NCBI GenBank assembly: GCA_036505015.1
Contig: DASXUC010000088.1
Coordinates: 9,291-73,290, forward strand
Length of the DNA: 64,000 nucleotides
DNA from: DASXUC01 sp036505015
Lineage (GTDB): Bacteria > Sysuimicrobiota > Sysuimicrobiia > Sysuimicrobiales > Kaftiobacteriaceae
Direction of reading: 5' to 3'
The notes beneath the pieces were generated by a model that was not told the DNA's origin, made no database searches, and saw only the letters and a list, made by a program, of their open reading frames with translations. This document shows, in pieces, positions 58,655 to 64,000 of this stretch. Made by a program: the position numbers and the translations under genes. Every line of letters begins with the position of its first letter. Position 1 is the first letter of the stretch.

Positions 58655-61312
58655 ATGATGCGCGCGCATCCAACCTGGCAGGCCGTCGCCGATCAGTTCC
58701 TGGAGTTTTTTGAGGAACGCGCTCACACCGTGGTCCCAAGCTCGTCGCTGATTCCGGCGAATGATCCGACGCTGCTGTTCGTCAACGCCGGGATGGTGCA
58801 GTTCAAGGATACGTTCTTGGGTCTCGAACCGCGCTCATACCGGCGTGCGGTGACGCTGCAGAAGTGCATGCGGGTCCAGGGCAAGCACAACGACCTCGAG
58901 AACGTTGGCCCCAGTCCCCGCCACCACACGTTCTTCCTGATGCTGGGCAACTTCAGCTTCGGGGACTACTTCAAACGCGAGGCGGTGCGCTATGCCTGGG
59001 ACCTGGTGACAGGTCGGTACGGCATCGATCCCGGGCGGCTGATCATCACCATCTTCGAAACCGATGACGAAAGCGACGAGGCGTGGCGGGCGGTGGGCGT
59101 CCCCCCGACGCGCATCTTGCGGATGGGGGAGAACACCAACTTCTGGATGATGGGCGATACCGGCCCGTGCGGGCCGAATTCCGAGATCCACTATGACTGG
59201 GGTCCGGACCACTGCAGCTGCGGCCGATCGGACTGCAGCGTCGCGCTGGACAATGACTGCACGCGGTGGCTGGAAATCTGGAACCTGGTCTTCATGCAGT
59301 TCGATCAACGCCCCGACGGCTCGCGCGCCCCGCTGCCCAATCCCGGGGTGGATACCGGCATGGGCCTGGAGCGGATCACCTCGGTGCTGCAGGGCGTGAA
59401 CGATGACTACGGCACCGACCTCTTCATCCCGATCATGGACCGCTTGCAGACGATCTTCGGGCACTCCGACGTCGAGCGTGAAGACCATCGCCTCGCGTAC
59501 CGGGTGATGGCCGACCACGGTCGGGCGATGACGTTCCTGATCGCCGACGGTGTGCTGCCGGGGAACGAAGGCCGCGGCTATGCGCTGCGCATGATCATGC
59601 GGCGCGCGATGCGGTTTGGCCGGACCGCCGGTGGGGCGCGGCCGTTTTTGGCCGACCTCGCCCAGGCGGCGATCGCGGAAATGAGCGACAGGTATCCGGA
59701 ACTGACGACCCACCGTGGGCTGATCACGTCCCTGGCGGCGGCCGAGGAAGAGCGGTTCACGAACACGCTGACCCGCGGATTGGTCCGGCTGGAGGACCTC
59801 CTGGCGGGCCTCGCGTCCCGCGGCGAGCGGACCGTCCCCGGATCCGACGTCTTCCAACTGTACGATACCTTCGGGTTCCCGCTCGAGATGACACGCGACA
59901 TCGCCCACGAGCAGGGGATGGAGATCGACGAGGCTGGATTTCAGCGGGCGATGGCCGAGCAGCGCGAGCGCGCCCGGGCCGCGGCGACCTTCCGGCCGGC
60001 GGCGGACCGCCGATCTGCGGCGCTGGCCGACCTTCCCCGCACGGAGTTCGTCGGGTACGGCCGGCACGCCGCGCGGGCCACCGTGCAGGCCGTGCTGGTG
60101 AATGGAGCGCGCGTCGATGACGCGGTCGCGGGGACGGACGTGGAAGTCGTCCTGAACCGCACGCCGTTCTATCCCGAAGGCGGAGGGCAGGTCGGCGACA
60201 CAGGTGTGCTCCAGGCGGCCCGCGTGGAGGTCGTTGTGCGAGATACCCAGCGCACGCCCGGCGGGGTGATCGTCCACGTGGGATCCATCGTCCGCGGCCG
60301 GCTGCCGGTGGGGATGAAGGTCCGCGCCCAGATCGACGAATCGCGCCGCTGGGACATCATGCGCAACCACACCGCGACGCACGTGCTGCACAAAGCGCTG
60401 CAGGAGACCCTCGGTGAGCATGCCCGCCAGGCTGGCTCGCTCGTGGCACCGGACCGGCTGCGCTTCGACTTCGTGCACCTGGCCCCGCTGTCGGCGGATG
60501 AGCGCGGGACCGTCGAGCGACGGGTCTATGAGCGGGTGCTGGCGGATCTCCCGGTGCGGGCGACATGGATGCCACAGCAGGAAGCGCTGGCGTCGGGGGC
60601 GATGGCGCTGTTCGGCGAGAAGTACGGGGAGCAGGTCCGGGTGGTGACGATCGATGAGTACAGCCGGGAGCTCTGCGGCGGCACGCACCTGTCTCGCACC
60701 GGGCAGATCGGGTTATTCAAGATCGTCGCGGAAGAGGGCATCGCCGCGGGGGTGCGGAGGATCGAGGCCGTCACGGGGCAGGGGGCCTACGCACGCGTGG
60801 CCGAGCAGGAACGCGCCCTGAAGGTGACCGCCGAGATCCTGAATACTACCCCCGACGAACTGGCCGAGCGGGTGCGCCGCCTGGCCGAGCGGGTGCGACA
60901 GCTGGAGCGCGAGGCGCAGTCCGGCCGGCCGGGAGGCAGCGAGGAGGAACTGCAGGCGCTGCTCCGCGGGGCGGCCGACGTCGACGGGCTGCGGGTCATC
61001 ACCGGACGCTTCGATGGGGTGGGGCCCGACGCGCTGCGCGCGATCGGCGATCGTCTGCGCGCGAAAGCCACCCCGGCCGTGGTGGTGCTCGGCGGCGTGG
61101 TCGACGGCCGGGTGCATCTGATCGCGATGGTCACCAAGGATGCGGTGGGATCCGTCCATGCCGGGGAACTCGTGAAGGCACTCGCCTCGCGCGTGGGTGG
61201 AAGCGGCGGCGGCCGCGCGGACGTGGCGCAGGCCGGCGGCCGTGACCCCGAGCGCCTGGATGCGGCGCTGGCCGGTGCGGCCGAACTGGTGCGGTCGATG
61301 CGACCGGCATGA
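58655..61312 (+). CDS. alaS: Alanyl-tRNA synthetase
   Basis: 885-residue class II synthetase; ATG 58655 or 58658 suits the GAGG site better than GTG 58649. N-terminal aminoacylation domain (FVNAGMVQFKDTFLG, KCMRVQGKHNDLENVG), editing domain with zinc-binding HxxxH in RNHTATHVLH and C...H in ELCGGTHLSRTG, and the C-terminal C-Ala domain ending in GGSGGGRADVAQAGG. Expression should respond to uncharged tRNA-Ala through the T-box. Confidence 0.96.
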   Translation: MMRAHPTWQAVADQFLEFFEERAHTVVPSSSLIPANDPTLLFVNAGMVQFKDTFLGLEPRSYRRAVTLQKCMRVQGKHNDLENVGPSPRHHTFFLMLGNFSFGDYFKREAVRYAWDLVTGRYGIDPGRLIITIFETDDESDEAWRAVGVPPTRILRMGENTNFWMMGDTGPCGPNSEIHYDWGPDHCSCGRSDCSVALDNDCTRWLEIWNLVFMQFDQRPDGSRAPLPNPGVDTGMGLERITSVLQGVNDDYGTDLFIPIMDRLQTIFGHSDVEREDHRLAYRVMADHGRAMTFLIADGVLPGNEGRGYALRMIMRRAMRFGRTAGGARPFLADLAQAAIAEMSDRYPELTTHRGLITSLAAAEEERFTNTLTRGLVRLEDLLAGLASRGERTVPGSDVFQLYDTFGFPLEMTRDIAHEQGMEIDEAGFQRAMAEQRERARAAATFRPAADRRSAALADLPRTEFVGYGRHAARATVQAVLVNGARVDDAVAGTDVEVVLNRTPFYPEGGGQVGDTGVLQAARVEVVVRDTQRTPGGVIVHVGSIVRGRLPVGMKVRAQIDESRRWDIMRNHTATHVLHKALQETLGEHARQAGSLVAPDRLRFDFVHLAPLSADERGTVERRVYERVLADLPVRATWMPQQEALASGAMALFGEKYGEQVRVVTIDEYSRELCGGTHLSRTGQIGLFKIVAEEGIAAGVRRIEAVTGQGAYARVAEQERALKVTAEILNTTPDELAERVRRLAERVRQLEREAQSGRPGGSEEELQALLRGAADVDGLRVITGRFDGVGPDALRAIGDRLRAKATPAVVVLGGVVDGRVHLIAMVTKDAVGSVHAGELVKALASRVGGSGGGRADVAQAGGRDPERLDAALAGAAELVRSMRPA

Positions 61313-61788
61313 CGCGCATCCTAGCGCTGGATCTGGGAACGCGCCGGATCGGCGTCGCGCTGTCCGATCCCACCCAGACGATCGCGTCCCCCCTTGAGGT
61401 GATCCCCGTGATCAGCCGCGCCCGCGTTCGTGTGCGGGTGTCGGCGTTGGTGCACACGCACGATGCCGAGCGCGTCATCGTCGGATTGCCGACCAGGCTC
61501 GACGGCACCGAGGGCGTGGAAGCGCGGCGTGCGCGTCAATTCGCCGCGGCGCTGCAGCAGGAGATCGGCATTCCGGTCGAACTGCTCGACGAGCGGCTGA
61601 CCACCGCAGAAGCCGAGCGCGCAATGCTGGAGGCCGACGCCAGCCGATTCACCCGCCGGGAACGCAGGGACGCCGTGGCCGCGGCGCTGCTCTTGCAGCG
61701 GTACCTTGACGCCCACAGAGGAGAGCAGCGAACGGGGACCAGGGAACAGGAAGCAGGCCAGGGCCACGGCGGACGCTTTGAGGGCTAG
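61309..61788 (+). CDS. ruvX: Putative pre-16S rRNA nuclease / Holliday junction resolvase-like YqgF
   Basis: 159 residues, ATG overlapping alaS by 4 nt. RNase H-like fold with LALDLGTRRIGVALSDP, VIVGLPTRLDG, LLDERLTTAEAE and the RRERRDAVAAALLLQRYLD end. The last 24 residues (REQEAGQ and so on) are encoded by hairpin element 13 and are not part of the fold. Confidence 0.92.
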   Translation: MTRILALDLGTRRIGVALSDPTQTIASPLEVIPVISRARVRVRVSALVHTHDAERVIVGLPTRLDGTEGVEARRARQFAAALQQEIGIPVELLDERLTTAEAERAMLEADASRFTRRERRDAVAAALLLQRYLDAHRGEQRTGTREQEAGQGHGGRFEG

Positions 61789-61871
61789 ACGGCTACCGGG
61801 AGACGGCGAGAGAATAGGGCCGGTGGACAAGGGCGGGATCAACTGTTCCCCGCTCCCGGTTCCCTGTTCCC
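61725..61871. repeat. Tandem-word hairpin element 13 (GGGAACAGG type)
   Basis: Left arm GCGAACGGGGACCAGGGAACAGG (61728-61750) pairs with right arm TTCCCCGCTCCCGGTTCCCTGTTCCC (61846-61871). CAGGGAACAGG/CTGTTCCC words are clear. Loop about 90 bases. Overlaps the 3' end of ruvX. Confidence 0.8.
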
Positions 61872-61892
61872 GAATTCGTAGGGAGGTGTGGG

Positions 61893-62231
61893 GTGCCCGA
61901 GCCAGGTGAGCCGATAACGCTCGTCGATGCCGACGGAGAGTCGCACGAGTTTAGCATTGTCGATGTGATCGAGGTCAACGCTCGGCGTTACGCCATCCTG
62001 CAGCCAGCCGACGAGAACGAGGCAGCCGTGGTGTTCCGCGTGGAAGACGAGACTCTCGTGGCGATCGAAGACGAGGAAGAGTTCGACCGCGTCCTGGCCG
62101 CAATCCAGTCGTCCGATGAATTCGACGACGTCACGCTGATGGACGACGATGACGAGGATGAGGACGACGACGACGAGGATGAGGACGAGGACGACGAGGA
62201 TGAGGAAGAGGACGACGGCCACGCGATGTAG
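61893..62231 (+). CDS. DUF1292 protein with an acidic tail
   Basis: 112 residues, GTG start. The first 75 residues match DUF1292 (ITLVDADGESHEFSIVDVIEV, RYAILQP, FRVEDETLVAIEDEEEFDRV). Residues about 76-108 are almost entirely Asp and Glu. Bacillota keep this gene next to ruvX and alaS. Function unknown; the tail could bind cations or basic proteins. Confidence 0.85.
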   Translation: MPEPGEPITLVDADGESHEFSIVDVIEVNARRYAILQPADENEAAVVFRVEDETLVAIEDEEEFDRVLAAIQSSDEFDDVTLMDDDDEDEDDDDEDEDEDDEDEEEDDGHAM

Positions 62232-62247
62232 GACCTCCTGACCTCGC

Positions 62248-63258
62248 GTGGCCCGGCCTTCCGCGCTGCGCCGCATCGCGACGGCGGCGGGAGTGTTACT
62301 CCTTCTCGCCGTCGCCGCTGGGGCGACGGTTGCCTACGTGCTCGCCCCGGTTGACCCCTCCGGCCCGCCCCGGATCATCGTGGTCCCCAAAGGGCAAACC
62401 TCCCTGCAGATCGGCGAACGGCTGGCCGCGGCAGGCCTCATCCGTGCCGGCTGGGGCTTCGCCGCTGCGGCACAGTTGAGAAGGGTCGCCACCAGGCTGC
62501 AGGAGGGCGAATACCGGCTCTCACCGGCGATGCCGCTGCTGCAGATCCTGGACACGCTCGCGCGGGGCGACGTTGTGCTGCATCAAGTGACGATCCCCGA
62601 GGGGTTCACCGCCGCAGAGATCGTCGATGCGCTGGCGGGCGCCGGCATCGGCACGCCGAAGGGACTTGCGGCACTCGTCCAGCACGGCGCGCCGACCTTT
62701 CCCTATGCCTTCCTCTCCCGGACCGCGAGCGGGTCGCTGGAAGGCTTTCTGTTTCCCGACACGTACCGCATCCCCCGTTACCTCGCCGACCGGCAGATCG
62801 TGCAACGGTTCCTGACTCGCTTTGCCGACGTCGTGGTGCCCCGCGCCCGGGCGCTGGCCTCCACGCGGCCGCTGTACGAGGTCATCACGGTGGCGTCGCT
62901 GGTTGAGCGGGAGGCGAAGATCCCTTCGGAGCGTCCCGTCATCGCCGGCGTGCTGTACAATCGCTTGGCCCGGGGGATGAAGCTTGAGGTGGACGCTACC
63001 GTCCTGTACGCGCTGGGGCGGCACAAGGACGTGGTGACGTTGGACGACTTGAAGGTGGACTCGCCGTACAACACCTACCGCTACGCCGGGCTGCCGCCGG
63101 GCCCCATCGCCAACCCAGGGCTGGCGTCGATCACGGCCGCCCTGCGCCCGGCGGACACCCGCTACCTGTTCTACGTGGCGCGCGCGGACGGGTCGCACGT
63201 GTTCTCGCGTACCTTCGCCGAGCACCTCATCGCGATCAGGAAATACCGGGGGCGGTGA
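62248..63258 (+). CDS. mltG: Endolytic murein transglycosylase MltG
   Basis: 336 residues, GTG start. N-terminal membrane anchor, LysM-like part (VVPKGQTSLQIGERLAAAGL) and the catalytic YceG domain: FLFPDTYRIP, ASLVEREAK (catalytic Glu), LEVDATVLYALG, YNTYRYAGLPPGPIANPG. Cuts nascent glycan strands at the membrane. Overlaps the next gene's upstream GTG by 4 nt. Confidence 0.94.
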   Translation: MARPSALRRIATAAGVLLLLAVAAGATVAYVLAPVDPSGPPRIIVVPKGQTSLQIGERLAAAGLIRAGWGFAAAAQLRRVATRLQEGEYRLSPAMPLLQILDTLARGDVVLHQVTIPEGFTAAEIVDALAGAGIGTPKGLAALVQHGAPTFPYAFLSRTASGSLEGFLFPDTYRIPRYLADRQIVQRFLTRFADVVVPRARALASTRPLYEVITVASLVEREAKIPSERPVIAGVLYNRLARGMKLEVDATVLYALGRHKDVVTLDDLKVDSPYNTYRYAGLPPGPIANPGLASITAALRPADTRYLFYVARADGSHVFSRTFAEHLIAIRKYRGR

Positions 63259-63260
63259 GC

Positions 63261-63866
63261 ATGTCCGACAACCGTAGCTCAGTACGGCCCGGGGTCCTCC
63301 AGAATTCGCTCCGGCGAATCTTTGCGGTGGGACTGCGCTGGGTCACGCCGGACCGGGTGGAGCCCGCGGTGGACGCCATCGATGTCGCGGTCCTCGCGCG
63401 CGCAGGCATCCGGGGCGTGATCATGGATCTCGACAACACCATCGTCGCGTGGAAGGCTCCCGCTCCGACCCCGGCCGTCGCACAGTGGGTCGCGGGGCTG
63501 CATGCGGCGGGACTGAAAGGATGCATCGTGTCCAACAACCTGTCGCGCCGCGCGCAGACCATCGCCGGCGCGCTGGGACTGCTCGTCGTGGTCGGAGCGA
63601 TCAAGCCGGCTCCATGGGCGCTGCGCCGCGCGATGATGCTGATGGGCACGACCCCCGCGACCACGGTGCTGGTCGGAGATCAGCTGTTCACCGACATCCT
63701 GGGCGGGAACCTGCTCGGCCTGCAGACGATCCTCGTGGAGCCCCTCTCGCGCAACGAGTTCCCCACGACCAAAGTGGTCCGCGCCATCGAGAGAACGATT
63801 CGGACGAAGGTCCTGCGCGGGATTGCGGGATCGCGGGATCTCGGGAACAAGAACGGACTGCCCTAG
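63261..63866 (+). CDS. yqeG: YqeG family HAD-type phosphatase
   Basis: 201 residues from ATG 63261 (GTG 63255 possible). HAD motif I DLDNT in VIMDLDNTIVAW, motif II SNN, motif III lysine in GAIKPAPWAL, and VGDQLFTDILGG. The last 14 residues (IAGSRDLGNKNGLP) come from hairpin element 14. Class IIIA HAD proteins of this type act on phosphatidylglycerophosphate or unknown phosphates. Confidence 0.9.
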   Translation: MSDNRSSVRPGVLQNSLRRIFAVGLRWVTPDRVEPAVDAIDVAVLARAGIRGVIMDLDNTIVAWKAPAPTPAVAQWVAGLHAAGLKGCIVSNNLSRRAQTIAGALGLLVVVGAIKPAPWALRRAMMLMGTTPATTVLVGDQLFTDILGGNLLGLQTILVEPLSRNEFPTTKVVRAIERTIRTKVLRGIAGSRDLGNKNGLP

Positions 63867-63895
63867 TCCTGGGGTTCCCCGTTCCCGGCCCGCGC
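63817..63895. repeat. Tandem-word hairpin element 14 (GCGGGATC type)
   Basis: Left arm GCGGGATTGCGGGATCGCGGGATCTCGGGAAC (63817-63848), right arm GGGGTTCCCCGTTCCCGGCCCGCG (63871-63894). Pairing is imperfect (GGGAAC/GTTCCC, GCGGG/CCCGC). It overlaps the end of yqeG. Confidence 0.75.
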
Positions 63896-63938
63896 GTCGT
63901 AGTCGCGTGCCTGACCAGACAGTAGTGGGTCAATCTGG

Positions 63939-64000
63939 ATGACCGCGGCGGCTGACCGCTCGGGGGCGGCCCCCTCGCTCCGAGTCGGGCGGCCCGGATT
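63939..64000 (+). CDS. Start of an unidentified gene (partial)
   Basis: ATG 63939 opens a frame that runs off the right edge after about 20 residues (TAAADRSGAAPSLRVGRP). In Bacillota a shikimate dehydrogenase or YqeH gene often follows yqeG, but nothing here is long enough to tell. Confidence 0.3.
   Translation, partial: MTAAADRSGAAPSLRVGRPG

Noticed and set aside
58835..60688. 617-residue open frame on the minus strand
   Set aside because: It lies opposite alaS and is rich in His, Arg and Pro, as expected from a mirrored high-GC frame.
3215..63895. Intergenic repeats as CRISPR arrays
   Set aside because: The repeats are 7-10 nt, tandem without unique spacers, and paired with a complementary arm; there are no cas genes.

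Overview
The window is a high-GC stretch of bacterial chromosome with about 65 tightly packed genes, many joined by 4-nt stop/start overlaps. Gene order is Bacillota-like: tatAC, DUF4321, radC, mreBCD, mrdA, rodA, rng, rplU, rpmA, obgE, nadD, rsfS, then T-box leaders, DUF1292, mltG and yqeG. Base composition and the mixture of genes (Rieske/cytochrome b respiration, pyruvoyl arginine decarboxylase, stalk-domain surface protein, SigB-type partner switching) fit an uncultured high-GC terrabacterial lineage. My guess is something near CSP1-3/Sysuimicrobiota, Armatimonadota or a deep Bacillota branch. That placement is inference; no rRNA gene is present.

Layout. 1-5766: a respiratory cluster with a di-haem cytochrome c, Rieske protein, two different cytochromes b (one missing the haem bH ligands, the other fused to a 2[4Fe-4S] ferredoxin), an MvhD-like protein, three tiny membrane proteins and a cupredoxin. 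5856-9764: polyprenyl diphosphate synthase, NDUFA9-like protein, small membrane proteins, Tat translocase. 9910-20557: shape and division genes, RNase G, ribosomal proteins, Obg, NadD, RsfS. 20561-23451: acetyltransferase, HNH protein and a frameshifted secreted gene, in DNA of lower GC. 23571-29428: a leucine-type T-box leader that contains a complete tRNA-Ala gene, followed by ilvE and two leuS genes, the second lacking the CP1 editing domain. 29465-39573: surface proteins, a SigB-like stress module, a mini-collagen, ComEA and an ECF sigma/anti-sigma/RseB-like set. 39640-42943: dipeptidase and the arginine to agmatine to putrescine/spermidine genes. 43100-51988: a GH-like protein and a complete branched-chain-type ABC importer split into convergent halves, with an acyl-CoA ligase inside one half. 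52017-53439: an AbiE-type toxin-antitoxin pair in AT-richer DNA. 53585-63866: CoA ligase, HIT, DUF3052, S21, YqeY, Nudix, class III aminotransferase, T-box-alaS, ruvX, DUF1292, mltG, yqeG.

Four things stand out. (1) The respiratory cluster could be a split quinol-oxidising complex, with a Qo/Rieske/bL half next to a di-haem b/ferredoxin/MvhD half. (2) A tRNA gene sits inside a T-box riboswitch. (3) An editing-domain-less LeuRS paralogue is controlled by that riboswitch. (4) About fourteen intergenic hairpins are each built from a different tandem 7-10-nt word; they sit mostly at gene ends and convergent junctions, and in one case lie in frame inside leuS.

No gene-free stretch exceeds about 300 bases except 23452-23772, which holds the T-box promoter and Stem I. 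All calls come from reading motifs, starts and context by eye; no database search was possible.
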